This document shows positions 1 to 12,369 of a stretch of 64,000 bases of DNA, piece by piece (within the stretch, counting starts at the first letter, position 1; each line of letters begins with the position of its first letter). The stretch spans positions 6,450,501 through 6,514,500 of the forward strand of contig JAKSXM010000007.1 in assembly GCA_022575985.1 (NCBI GenBank), written 5' to 3'. A program made the position numbers and the translations under genes. The notes below the pieces were generated by a model. It did no database searches. It was not told where the DNA came from and saw only the letters and a list, made by a program, of their open reading frames with translations. The stretch is from Anagrus nilaparvatae (Eukaryota > Arthropoda > Insecta > Hymenoptera > Mymaridae).

Positions 1-70
1 TCACTTACAAATTCTGTAATAAGGACTTATTTACAAGGATAGAGTCCATTAGTATTTGGAGAAAAAAATA

Positions 71-1445
71 GGATGTAGTGCAAAACAACGAAAGGTAAAA
101 CCCATGAGTGTAAAATAACCCGAAAAAATTTAATCTTAAAATAATTAAAAAGAATGATTTAGTTATGAAAAAATATACAACGAATATTTTGATACCGAAA
201 AAAACTTGACCGAAATCGAGAAAAAGGGAAAATTTTATTACGAAAATGCATTTTTTATATTATCCGAAATTATATTTTTTTTTTTTTTATTTGTTCATAG
301 AAATACATATATCCCGAAAGTCATAATATACTGAAAAAAAAGATTACGAAAATTTAAAATATGGCGATTAACTGAAATCAGTTAGAAAGGCCATTATAAC
401 GAAAAAAAAAAATTCGAAATTTTTTTTTCCGAAAACTTGAAAATATCAACAATTGCTTATAAATTATGTTGATTCATTGCTTTTAAATGCTTTAATAATG
501 AAAAATCAGTGTGAAAATGTGAAGCCCATTATTAATATAGCTACTACTGTTATAAAAGGTATCATTAAAAATACAAAATTGAATTTGCAGTCTTTTTTAC
601 TTATTATGCCTTTTTATTTATTAATGGAATCTCATTATAAAATTTATCCAATTTTTTAGTCTGCAATTTAATAAAATAATTTCTCTACGGTCTCCACTTT
701 CTAGCTGCCCTCAAGATGCTCTTTGGCTGTAACTGTGGAGACCAGACGGAGTTTGCAACTTACAGTCCATAATTCACGTTTAACATGGAACATGTTTATA
801 TGCAGGGTGTTACTTCAAGCATGTCATGTTTTGGGGGAGGTTCAAATGGGCCATATTGGGGGGATTTAAATGGACTTAGAATAATTTGAGTGTAGGCACA
901 GAATAATTTCGATAATGGGTTATAGAATAATAATAAGGATTTAAGTTGCTCAAATTTTTATTAATGCCAATCATTATCCTAGAACACTATTTACTTAATG
1001 GGTACAAAATACTAGCGGTGATTTATAGCCTTAAAACCATAATTACTTGCAATGGTTCATAAAAATTAGATCAAAAAATATTTTCGTTATAAAATTTTTC
1101 GGATATTTTGTTTTTCGTGTTTATTTTTTTCGGGATTTCGAGCTTTTCGTTATTTTTGTTTTCAAAGCAATAAATAAAATTTTTATCTTCGATGTTAAAA
1201 TAGAATTTTCGTTATGTTAAAAATCGTTGTATTAAACCTTTCGTTGTTAAAAAATCAGGAAAAATAAAATTCGTTATATTTCTATGCATTATAAAAATCA
1301 TTCATCTTCAATTACTTCGTACTTAAAAATTTCTAAATATAATTTTTCTTTATTTTTTTTTTACCATAAATTATTTTCTAGATGAAAATTTTCGGGTTAT
1401 TTTAACCTCGTGGGTTTTTACCTTTCGTTGTTTTGCACTACATCC
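71..1445. mobile_element. Foldback DNA transposon, non-autonomous, Merlin-like ends
   Basis: The outer ends are long inverted repeats: the left end starts GGATGTAGTGCAAAACAACG, and its exact reverse complement ends at 1445. The match continues through about 60 bp with small differences. An identical 8-bp flank, AAAAAATA, lies at 63-70 and at 1446-1453 and is a candidate target-site duplication, though it is low in complexity. The left half is rich in CGAAA words and the right half in TTCG words, so the arms pair over much of the element. No open frame of note lies inside. Ends starting GG and an 8-bp duplication suit the Merlin superfamily, and a Merlin-type transposase relic lies just to the right. 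That class assignment is inference. Confidence 0.7.
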
Positions 1446-1671
1446 AAAAAATATGGGAGGTTTGTACAACTTATTGTTAAAAGATAAAAAACAATAGGCG
1501 TTCCAGAGTTATTAACAATCAAAATTGACGAATTTGTATACCCCAAAAAAAATGTAACATTGGCAAGTTATTACTAAACAATGGGTCTTTAGAATTAATG
1601 TGAATATCATTTTAATATGCAAATATTATTATTATTAATGTATTCATAACATTGATAATGTTGGTTACAGG

Positions 1672-2029
1672 TGTACGCGGAGAAACCAAAGAAGTATTTA
1701 CATATTGTCTTTGATAGAACAAAGGAAACTTTATTGTCAATTATAAAAACTTACATAAGCCCTGCAGGTACCTTGAATATCAGATATGTGGCCAACATAC
1801 AATAGTATCCCGAAACTAGAAGGTATTTGCTGTTATTTCAATAATGTTAGAATCAAACTAAAACGAATTGTAACTTATTTATTTATTAATAGAATTGAAT
1901 TTGAAACGCTTTATTTATTTATTAATAGAAATGAATTTGAAACGCTTGATTGTAAATCACGATGAAAAGTTTGTTGATCCAGAAACGGTGCCTAAACACA
2001 AAAAATTGAAAGATAATAGGCTGAAATAA
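1672..2029 (+). pseudogene. Relic of a Merlin/ISXO2-type (IS1595-like) DDE transposase
   Basis: Two in-frame fragments recall this transposase family. At 1672-1803 the reading includes KYLHIVFDRTKETLL then IIKTYISPAGT before a TAG stop; family members have a D-R-x-x-x-T-L core followed by a P-G-T strand. At 1943-2029 the reading is LIVNHDEKFVDPET; 'VNH...FVDPE(T/S)G' is a hallmark near the C-terminus of the family. The two parts are in different frames, the usual G-A-H-T-Q-x-I-E following FVDPET is corrupted, and the intervening DDE region is missing. It cannot make an active enzyme. A 36-bp tandem duplication (1875-1910 and 1911-1946) separates the fragments. Confidence 0.6.
1875..1946. repeat. 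36-bp direct tandem duplication
   Basis: Two adjacent 36-bp copies, each containing TTATTTATTTATTAATAGA and ending GAATTTGAAACGCT, differ at one or two bases (AATTGAAT versus AAATGAAT). It lies inside the decayed transposase and may be a recent slippage event. Confidence 0.85.
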
Positions 2030-2209
2030 ACAGAAGAAATAAAAAAGAGCGTTGTAATATCAGAAGTATGATTGGTTCTTATTTATGTGAATTTTAAAGA
2101 ACCAAAAGTAGAAAGATGAAGATTTATTCAGTCGAAGCAACAAGTAAAATTGTAAAAAGTAGAAAATAAAAACAGGGAAAAAGGATCTCAAAGTAATTAT
2201 TTACTCTAT

Positions 2210-2439
2210 TTAACTCATTAACGCCGACGCGGAGAGTTTTGGAAATGGTAAAAAATAACAATTTCCCTTGCAGGTTCATGGCTAAAAAATTTTTCATTAA
2301 AACCCATCATTAGTTTTGACCTATAGCTCTTGTATGTGCTCAAAAAACTGGGCTAAAAGGGGTAAAACGGGCAATAACAATCAAAGTTATTGCTTTTTTA
2401 CCATTTCCAAAACTCTCCGCGTCGGCGTTAATGAGTTAA
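2210..2439. mobile_element. piggyBac-like MITE, TTAA-flanked
   Basis: A 230-bp element is flanked by TTAA at 2210-2213 and 2436-2439. Its terminal inverted repeats read CTCATTAACGCCGACGCG inward and continue through CGGAGAGTTTTGGAAATGG, so the arms match over roughly 35-40 bp without a mismatch. The TTAA duplication and TIR arrangement are those of the piggyBac superfamily. The internal 130 bp has no coding capacity, so it is a non-autonomous copy. The near-perfect arms suggest a fairly young insertion. Confidence 0.8.
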
Positions 2440-3289
2440 GCCATGTAATTCTACAAAGACTTAAGATTAAATTTTAAAAAATATTTTTGAATTCGGACAA
2501 TGACAAATAAATTCATCTAAAACTTGAAGTTCATCATTAAAAAATATTCGTTTATTTGTTAAAGTAGTGCTAAACTAACTGTTTAAATTAATTCTTTTCT
2601 TAGAACATCGTGTATATTAAAATTAAAATAATGATGACATATTTTTGAATAATTAATAAAGAGTTATTATTAAACTTTCATAAATATTGCGGTCATTTTT
2701 ACTATCCGGAAAATAATTATTTTTACCGGACACAAGAATAGTAAAAATGATGGTACCATTTCCGATAACGCATCTAATGTTATTAATATGACATAATTAC
2801 TATGCGTAAATGATAATATATAGATTTCATTTATTTTTCTAAGTATCTATAAATATTTTCTCTTTGTGTTAAGTGGATTGAATCGTTAGTAACAAATTGA
2901 ACTGTACATAACCTAAAAAAAATGTTTAAATATAACTTTTGTTCGTATAATGTTTTGACGTTAAAATAATTAGCTTTGATTATAGTCTCTTCGATTTATA
3001 ATTATTTTGACCTAAGAAATTTTTGATCTTAATATTTTAATTTTACTGCAAGGATGTACATGCAACAAAATTTATTTATTAATACTTGAAAAGTTTTTCA
3101 ACACTAAAGTTTTAATATAACAGAAGATTTATAATCCAAATAAATTATTATAATCGCATCCTGTATTACAAAAAGATTTATCTTTCATTCATAACATCAA
3201 TTTCTAAGAAAAATTAAAACATTAAATCTTGTGTATAATAATTAAAGTTACTGTGTCACTAAGTTGACTAGCGTAGCGAATAAGAAGTG
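2440..3289. other. AT-rich stretch without a recognised gene
   Basis: No credible open frame is present. The only structure is a weak hairpin near 2690-2755, where a segment containing CATTTTTACTAT pairs with its complement about 45 bp downstream. Confidence 0.6.
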
Positions 3290-3574
3290 ATTTTAAGGGA
3301 ACATGTAAAACCCACCGGTGGTGGCGCCATTTAAATCGGCCGACTCGAGCTTGACTACCGCGGTTTCAGTAAAATATTACATATTTTTTGCAAAATTATT
3401 CTGTTTTTATAATAGCAATGATGGCATATAATATATATAATAATATATGCCATCATTTCTGTTATCAAAACAGAATAATTTTGCAAAAAATATGTAATAT
3501 TTTACTGAAACCACGGTAGTCAAGTAGAATTTAATGGCGCCTCCACCGGTGGGTTTTACATGTTCCCATTTTAA
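3290..3574. mobile_element. Palindromic MITE with 7-bp flanking repeat
   Basis: The element body is 3297-3567. It starts GGGAACATGTAAAACCCACC and ends with the complementary sequence. The arms pair over about 120 bp around an AT-rich centre near 3435. The flanks are ATTTTAA at 3290-3296 and 3568-3574, a candidate 7-bp target duplication. The left arm carries an extra stretch (about 3327-3350, containing GGCCGACTCGAG) only partly represented in the right arm, so the two arms have diverged by indel. There is no coding capacity and I could not assign a superfamily. Confidence 0.75.
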
Positions 3575-3589
3575 ATATTTTGAGAAGGC

Positions 3590-3643
3590 GTGATACCGGA
3601 ATATAAGAGGAACGTTCTGTTTCCGTCCATATTCCGGTACTTC
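3590..3643. repeat. Small hairpin
   Basis: TACCGGAATATA at the left pairs with TATTCCGGTA at the right around a roughly 25-base loop. It may be a fragment of another palindromic repeat. Confidence 0.4.
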
Positions 3644-4980
3644 ATATCCTTAATTATATTCGTCACCTAAATTTTTTTTATTCATACGAATATTTCTTTA
3701 AAAATTATTATTTAAAACACAGAAAAAATGTTACAAAAAAGAAAAGAAAATTACAAAATTTTTATCAGTGCATAAAAAAGTCTTATATTAGTTTAAAAGG
3801 TAATTTCCGGTAATTTAAATGACGCCTCGAGGCTAGAAGAAAAAATTTTATGTGAGCTTGTTAAACATTTTTTTTTTCATATACTTTTTTTGTACCAGTA
3901 AAATTTGTTTAAAAATATATTAAATTAATTTTTCATCTCATTTATTATAAATGGAAGTAATTTATAATAAAAAATTATCTTTAATTCAATTAAATTCTCC
4001 TCTTTTATGTACTTAAAGAATATTTATTTACTTAACACATTTATTAAGTTTCTATATTTTTTTTGAGGTGTTAAAAAAATATTTTCTCTTTAATAGTAAA
4101 TAAATAAAGGTTTAGCAGTAATCAATAAATATTTTGACTCATTTCCTCAATACATAAAATTAATTATGTAAATGAAATTTTGAGGTTATATTTTTAAAAA
4201 AATAAAGAATTTATTTTAATCAAGTACCGATTTTAATAGTAAATATAAAAAGCAGTTACTTATATTTTTATATAAACACTTAACTAGATATTTTATTTTT
4301 ACGACTTTTCTTCGTGATTTATACTACTGTAGTTTTTGTTTATTACATAGTTTACTTATTATAGGTTATGTACGCTTTATTTTTTTCTAACCTATCAAAA
4401 TGATTTTTATATTTATGTATAAATTACGGAATCGAATAAACGTTTTTAACGAGGAAGTTCAACTTGGCAGAACTTATAACCTGTACGAAATAAAAGTATA
4501 AATTTTTATTAAATATGGAGTTTTTCAAGGCAAATTTATTTTATTTAGAATTTTTTTAATTGGGTATTTTGATCTTTAGATTAATTATTGTCTAAATAGA
4601 AATACACAATTATAAAATTTTGACTGATTTTTTTTTAAGGATTGTGTATATTAAAAATTCTTTGTCTCAATCCTGTTAGATTGCATTATTATTTTCAAAT
4701 ATTTTAAAATCTTATAAAATTGTTAAAAATTTCTTTAAATTTAAACAGAATAGTTGTAATACGAATGCAAATTTTTAGTCAAGGCGTCAACAATGTTAAA
4801 TGCATCCATAAATTTTAAGTTGGAGCTGTATGGATCCAACCAAATGATTCTTGTGTATTTTTAATCGTTAAAACGATTTTTAAGTTTTCGTCCATTTTCC
4901 GATGGTCAGTTTTGTATAATTGCCCAAAATAGGTCAAAATTTTGCAAACTTATAAAATATTGCTAATTAATCTTAACTTC
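3644..4980. other. AT-rich intergenic DNA, nothing recognised
   Basis: Only short, stop-riddled frames and A/T runs occur here. I see no splice-bounded coding segment, no repeat with clear ends and no RNA gene. Confidence 0.6.
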
Positions 4981-5285
4981 GGTACACCTTGAAGGTTTTA
5001 GGGGTCACTAATCCCGATTCTGCAGGATTTCAAAATTCAAAATGGCGGATTTAAAATGGCTGATTCCTAACCTGAAAATCGTTTATTTAGGTGATTTCAA
5101 GCATTTTAAAGTTTTTAAACTAGTTTTTGGGGTCACCGATCACGATTCTAAAATCAAATTTTTAAAATTCGGAGTGATGGACTCAAAATAGCCGGTTCCT
5201 AACCTCAAAATTAATAGTAACAGTAACAGAACCCTAACTTCAAAATCGATAGTTTATGTTATTTGAAGCATTTTTGTTCATAATT
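4981..5285. repeat. Degenerate tandem repeat, period about 128 bp
   Basis: GGGGTCACTAATCCCGATTC near 5001 recurs as GGGGTCACCGATCACGATTC near 5129. Each is followed by an AAATTC..TGGC/GATGG segment and then CCTAACCT(G/C)AAAAT. A third, shorter partial copy (CCCTAACTTCAAAATC) follows near 5233. The copies are about 75-80% alike by eye. Confidence 0.55.
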
Positions 5286-5454
5286 TATTTCTTTAGAAAA
5301 ATATTAACATGCAATTGAGATATTTTTTTATTGATAAAAAAATTTGATCCTTTGCCATATTAAATACCTTTCATATTTTTAATTAAATAACCTACTAAAA
5401 GATTCATGTATAAAAGCTAAAATTAACCAAATTAAACAAAACAATAAAATATCC

Positions 5455-5492
<38 letters not shown>

Positions 5493-7033
5493 GTTAAATC
5501 TAATATGCTCTTATAATATGCTCCTTATACTTTTCGAAACTATAGAATTTTTTATTAAATTTATTTATACATCTCAAGTTTTTGATGATTTTTCCTTTAT
5601 TTTCCCACAAAACACCCATACCTTAAAAAACTCCATATATAAATAAATTCATAAACCTAAATAATATAAAAATTTAAATATATTTAAATCGTATATCAAT
5701 TAAAGTCAAAAAATTTATATTTATTATTTTCTACAATATATAAATTTCTTTATTTTATATTCTAAAATAATAAAAAATATAAATAAATTTATACGTCCAT
5801 ATAAAAATTTAAAAATAAAACTTTTAAAGTACAAAAAAATGCAAAAACAAAAGTATGCCATATTAATTTAAACGTGACTAAATTTAGAAAAAAAAATTAT
5901 TTAAGAATTTTTGCGTGAAATTATACTTTAATTTAAAAATTATTATTTTGTAATAAATAATATCCTTAGGTAAATTACTTACTGACACGGTATAAATTTT
6001 AAAAAATAGATCATTTATGAAAATTACTTTAAACTCTTATTTTCTATTTTTATTTATTAATTTTTTTTTTTTAACTATGAAAATCAATGTGGCAAATAAT
6101 TTCTTTTGTTATTTCTGTTGATTTTTCTTATTAGATAAAATAAAATATAATTGTACTCAATGAACCAAATAAAAAAGTAAATAAATAAATAAAATGAAGA
6201 AAAAAAAATCTAATGCTCTTATAAACCTACACGTTTTTTTTTTTATTATAAATTAAAGAAGAGAAAAAAAAAAATTTATTATGAGAAAAATCCAATTATA
6301 ACTGAATAAAAACATTTTTATATTTTTTTTTGCGAAAGTGTAAAAGATTTTGAGACAGAAAGTTTTTTACTTTATAACATAATAAAGTAAATGTTTTGAC
6401 TTTTATTGACAAAAAAAATATATGAAGATGAGATAAAAAACTAGAACATATTTTAAATAAAAAAGATTATACCATAACAAAAAATAAATAAAATATACAT
6501 AATTGCAAAAAAAATTTTTTCACATCTTACAGCTGACACAAAATTAGAAAGTTTCAAATTAAGAATTAAAAAAAACGGTTATTGATATACAAAAAGGGTT
6601 TTCTTCCGGTGTTGTATTTGCAGTGACCTTGATTTATTTTTTTATGGTGTTATTTTGGTTTTTTAATTTATTTTCATGGGCGAATGATTTTTCGGTGTCT
6701 TTTTTGAGAAGTGTAGGAAGTACCTTGCTACCTTTATTATTGTCATCAAATTTATATATATGGGTTTGTTTGTTACTTTTGGTTCAGGAAGGGGTGTAGG
6801 TAAGACGCATTTTATTATTTAGCTGCCCTACTTTGAATTTTGAGGCAATTAAATAGCCAGGAGGTCTATAAATTGGATCAATACGTGGTTTTCATACTAA
6901 GTCTAACCAGTTTCAATTGTAGGTTTCATTAAATATTTATTTAAGACTAGACCAATCAAATTTAAACAAAATTAAATCTTATTTTGTCTTACTCAAAATA
7001 AATCATAGAGCAAAAAAAAATTACGATAATTTA
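5286..7033. other. AT-rich low-complexity DNA
   Basis: It contains a poly-T run of nearly 30 bases around 5459-5487 and many A/T homopolymers. No open frame, RNA or bounded repeat could be supported. Confidence 0.6.
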
Positions 7034-7307
7034 AATATTCTCAAAGAATAATATATCAATAAAAGTTTGACGATGGCTTAATAAAAAGTCTGAACCCTCA
7101 AATAGAGCTGGAAAAAAATTTGTTTGAAAACTTCATGTACTAAACCGGCAATTTCTGATTTACTGCAATTATCGTGAGAAAAAAAAATTTTTTGGCGATA
7201 ATTGCAGTAAATCAGAAATTGACGGTTTAGTGCATAAACTTAAAAAAAAAAAATTTTTTTTTAAGCCATCGTCAAACTTTTATTGATAAATATTTTTTGA
7301 GAATATT
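7034..7307. mobile_element. Palindromic MITE
   Basis: The 274-bp inverted repeat starts AATATTCTCAAA and ends with the complement. Strong internal arms include ATCAATAAAAGTTTGACGAT and a second block, AATTTCTGATTTACTGCAAT, that pairs with its complement around 7205-7225. The blocks are separated by one asymmetric insertion (about 7080-7110). It has no coding capacity and no clear target duplication. Confidence 0.65.
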
Positions 7308-10300
7308 CAATTTATGGCAAATTTTGCTTTTCGCTATGCCCATGACTGCTTAAAATTATGAACCATGAAAAATATGAATTTTAAAGTTTGATTGATTGAA
7401 TTAATAAACAACTTTTTACTTTTAATACTAGAAACCGAGTGAAAATTTGATTCATACCGAGAAATCTTAGACAATGTAAATTAATCGTGTAAGAATTTTT
7501 CACGCATCATATAAAAAACAGAGTAAAATTTTAGTGTCCTTCATGCTTTCACTACTAACCAAAATCCAAACCAAAAATAAATAAAAATGCCCATATATAA
7601 ACGTTGGGCATGATTAAATTTTGAGGTTAAAAATTAAATTGAGTTCACGCAGAATATTATAATTTTATAATAAAAAAATAAATATTTATGAAAAAAAAAC
7701 TTACCCATTGTATTCAACATTTTGTTTTTCTTTTTTCTTATAATTTATTTATTTCTTTAACTATGATGTCAAAATAAAAACATATTTTCAAATTTATTTG
7801 ACACTTCATTACTAATTTCTATTGATGCACATCAAATAGCTCTAAGCTCCTTCTTCATTTTATTTTTTATTTCTTTTTACATATTATATTGGCCTATCGA
7901 TAAATGAAATTTTATTTTATTAGTTTTTTTTCAAATCATAAATCATGTGTTATTAGTAGTAATTAAAAAATAAAAGTTAGTTAATTTAATGACCTTTCTA
8001 TTTCATTAAATTTGTTTTTTTATTGTTGTTAATTTTAATATTAATTATTAGTGCATTAAAAAATAATATTGAATTTTTTGGGTTTTTACTTTTTTAAGTT
8101 TTAACTGTTTTTTTATGTGAAAGTATGATAATTTGAATTCATTGGGTTTTAGTTTTAATTTAATTAAGATTCACCTGTTAAACAAAGAAAAAACAGAAGA
8201 TTTTTTGCATCTTTTGTTTGAATAAATGTAGGTGCCATGCAATTTTTTTTGAAACATTTTTTTAACTTATATAGACCGAATTGTAAAAAATTTTGAAAAT
8301 ATAAATATTTTATTGATTTTTTGAAAAAATTTACGTTATTAAATACAGAAGAAAAATTCAATTAAAAAAAAATTTAATCTCCTCGCTGAATTTTTCGCAA
8401 AATTCCGGAAAATTAGAAAAAATGGTTCTATGCGTAACTTAAATAAGCGAAAGATTGGATTAAATGGATAAAAAAAATTTATTTACTTTAAGGCTGAGTT
8501 ATTAAAGTGATCCTCCAAAATCAAAGTTTTCAAAAACAAAAGATCTTTGTTTACTCAATGCTTAACATGTGCTAATTTTAAAATAAATTCTTAATTAAGC
8601 ACCTCAAAACTCAATTTTTTTTTTGAAATATTTAATTTAAGATTTTCAGCCAAATTCACAAAAACCAACAAAAATTCAAACATACTCAAAACTTCAAAAA
8701 AACCAATTTATCAGCACACACTTAATTTTGATTTTAAACAAATTACACTAACCAGAAAAATTTGAACCATAGAAAAAAAACAGAATAATATAATAATTCT
8801 ATTTTTCTCTACATATGATATTATCTAAATCACAGCGAGAACAATTTAATTAAATGGCAATAGTAGGTTAATGTACCCATAATATAAAATTAACTAGCTA
8901 TGCATGTATAGCATACAAAACAATTATTATTTAAAAGATGAGCATATTTATTTACAGTAATAACCTATTTTTTTTTAATTTCAATAAATATTTAATAATT
9001 TTGTTTGTTAATTTGAATAATTAAAAATAAAAAAAAATACTAATTTAACATGACATTTTATAAGATACTTACAAATTATAATATCTTGATCTTTGAATAA
9101 AAATATTTTATTTAATAACTTTTAACATAAATTATATTTAATCTGATTTTGTTTGAAAAAAAATTTTTTATTAACAAGTTATTTTGACACATCACATTTA
9201 TAGGAGCTTAGAATACAAACTGAAGCTGAATGAGAAGAACACTTAGAAGAACGCCCCCGATGTAAGTTATAACTCGCGCTTTCTCACAGAGTATCTAAGT
9301 TGTATATTTCCTTTTTTTAGTGGGGGATTTATAATCCCTTCTTTTTCGCACTTTGTATAAATATAAACTACTTATCGTACTTTAGTTTTTTTCTTTTATA
9401 TCTTTTTGCACACCTTTATCCTAATAATTTATTGAGGAGTTGTGATAGTGATATACCTTTATTTGTGTCCTTTTAGAGATCTTTCAAGATAAAATTTATA
9501 TTTATGAATTATTTTTTTTTTTTTAAGATATAAATATATTTTCCAGGTTGGACGTTTTTTTTTATGGATAAATGTAATACATAAATGTGGCTAATTTTTT
9601 GACTGCATATTGAAATTTGGTGATTGAGCAAATTTTAGCCTTTATGAATAAATTTATATTTTATCATAGGGAGAAAGGTGGAGAGGCAAGGTCCAAAATC
9701 AACGGAAAATTTTTTTAATTTTTATATTATAGCATACAAACATTAGTTTTTTCAGATGATTATGAGTATAGCTGCAGCTATTTTATTTGAATATAAACTT
9801 TTACGTAGATAAAATATTGCATGAAAATTGAGACTTATTTATAGTGTAAACAATAAAGCCTTAGGACTCAGGAATTTTTTTTTATAATCATTTATCAAAT
9901 AATATTATACTGAAATGTTTTTGAATATATGTTTAGAAAATTTGTCCGCTCCACCTGGGTGAGTGACGTTTGGCCCTTTTTGGCCCACGATCGGCATTGG
10001 GCATAAATGGGCAAAAAAAATTTAACCCCAAAAATGGAAAATTTAATGCATTTTAAGAGGGGTAGTTGAAATAACATTTTTTCTTTCCCAGATATAAGCT
10101 AGGGAAATTTCAAATTTTTACCAAAAAACATAATTTAAGTATTAAAAAATTACAAATTGACTCATTTTTTTTTATTTCTTTACGACCAATAGAAAGGATG
10201 ATATGATATGATTTTCAGTTTTTTGAAAATTGTAGGAAAATAATTGATCTATCTGCAAAATGTGTAATAACTAATTTTTGAAACCACATTGAAAAAAATA

Positions 10301-11574
10301 TTTTGATATTTTTTTTATTATACGATGAGTAGGTCGCAAGATATGACAGGTGAAAGCTAAAATTTGAATGTTGGTCTCAACGTTTTTTATGCAATTACCC
10401 AAAAAATCTTGGAAAGGGGCAATCCAATCCTTTTAACTTATATAAAAATATTTTTTATTTTAAAGTATCTTCCAGAGGCATATTTTATTTGTTTTGATAT
10501 CTGGTTTAGAAAAAAAGTTATTGCCAATTGAAGTACGGAAAAAATTTTTTTTTTTTATATCAGTTATTATCTTGGTTATTATGAATACATACATTGTAGA
10601 AGAAGATTTCCCAAAGTAAACTTGTAAACAACGTATTAAAAAAGTATCTTAAGTGATAAAAAATATATATATTTATAATAAAGGATTAATGAAAATATGT
10701 ACTAAAATAATCTGGGCTACATTTTGCCCTTTTCTACCCTCAAAGAGCAAAATCCAAACATTTACTTAAATTTCAAAATGGGACCCGGGATTTTTCGGAG
10801 TCAATAATTTTGAATATCATTATGAAATTAACATATTTTGAATTTCAATTTTGCAGGTTAGATTTCGTGTGAAAGCTATACCTTTTATATCCCGAAGTCG
10901 ACTCAACTCTAAGCAAAAAACCCGAAATTTTGGGTACACAACCCGAATTCTGGGTAACGACACACTCTTAGTTCAATGGTATAGAAATATCAGCTGTTTT
11001 ACGATTTTAAAATTGGTTTAAATTTGCAGCAAAACTCTGAACTACTTTTTCAGTTTTAATTTTTCTGCGCTCTACATGCAGCTAAAAAATAATTAACAAC
11101 TGTTGGGGGAATGTAAAATTTTCCGCTGAATCCAAGTCTACCATCATTTTTTTTTGAAAAACTGGAAATTTTTATTATGAGGCCTTAAATTCGCTAGATT
11201 AAAAAATACCGAAAAAATTGCATATCCAGTTAATAACACGAAGTTTAAATTATGAAATCACTAGCCGACTAACATGATTCATAATAGGTCTTGAAGTCTT
11301 TAAGTCTATAGTACCAAAATAGTACACGAGATACTAATCCTAAAATGCTAGATTCTGTTCGTGCGGGAGAAACACGTCGATTCCATAAGAAATAAATTAT
11401 CTTCGGGATTAGACATAGCTTTTCCAATACCTTTTTAAATATATTTCTGTAATTAATAATTATAACTTTACTGGGGGCAGAACTAGGCTCCTCTAAAAAG
11501 TCTGAATTTGTTTGCATAGTTATAAAGCAGGAAACATGATTTTCTTAAGCAACAGAAACAGAAGTAAATGCAAT
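7308..11574. other. Gene-free AT-rich region
   Basis: Frames of 60-82 codons on the minus strand at 8164-8361, 9895-10077 and 11269-11517 are phenylalanine/lysine/isoleucine-rich translations of A/T runs with no family resemblance. Near 10897-10960 a short motif (AACCCGAA..TTGGGT) occurs twice. I see no support for a gene. Confidence 0.55.
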
Positions 11575-11577
11575 ACA

Positions 11578-11967
11578 GGGGGCGGAGCCCCCCTCCTCCA
11601 ACTTCCAATTTTATTTTGGTGCTTATTTCCCCCCCCCCCCCCCCCGCCAAATCGCATTTTTTTCATTAGGAAATTCTTCTAAACGACTAAATTAGTTAAA
11701 AGAAAATGTTTTTAGATGGGAAAAACACGTTTAATTTTAAAAAAAATTGTTTTTTTGATTCTTTTGACCTTTATTTTTTTTTTGCTTTTTTTTTTAAACT
11801 TTTTTTTTAAACTTGTTTAACAAATAGCTATTTGTCAATTTTCATCAATTAAATTTACTAATACTCTTAAATTTACACATATATATTATATACATATACA
11901 TATAATTAAATATAACTATATTATATACTTGGGGGCTCCGACCCCTGCGCTTTATGCGCGCTAACCT
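11578..11967. repeat. GC-rich capped repeat, possibly Helitron-derived
   Basis: A GC-rich cap, GGGGGCGGAGCCCCC, sits at 11579-11593, followed by a C homopolymer (about 11631-11645). Near 11932-11960 the motif GGGGGCTCCGACCCC recurs, followed by TGCGCTTTATGCGCGCTAA. A small hairpin running into CTAA resembles Helitron 3' ends, but the 5' TC terminus and insertion between A and T were not demonstrated. The classification is weak. Confidence 0.3.
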
Positions 11968-12097
11968 TCGTAAAGGGTTAAGAGTAATATTATGTCCATT
12001 GATCAGTGTTTACATTTTATATGATCAAATAATAGGTATATATAAATTTTTCATATTTTATAAATTTTAAAAATGAGAGTCCGCCCCGTCGCATGGA

Positions 12098-12128
12098 GTG
12101 TAATGTTAATGTTAATGTTAATGTTAAT
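12098..12128. repeat. (GTTAAT)n short tandem repeat
   Basis: About five copies of AATGTT in a row (around 12102-12127) sit just upstream of the LINE remnant. Confidence 0.8.
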
Positions 12129-12369
12129 CGTAAATAAATAAGAAACAAATTAAAAATTTAGTATATTTTCAATAAAATTTTATTTATTGAAAGTAATTTT
12201 TTTTTATTTTAATTTATATTATAAAATGTATTGATTAATAATTTAAATTATAAATACGTTATTACAGAGAATGTTCAACATCGGATATAATAATGAATGG
12301 ATTAGAAATTTTATTTATATCTGATGTTGTAATGCATGCTTTATTAATATGAAAAAGATTATTTTTTTT

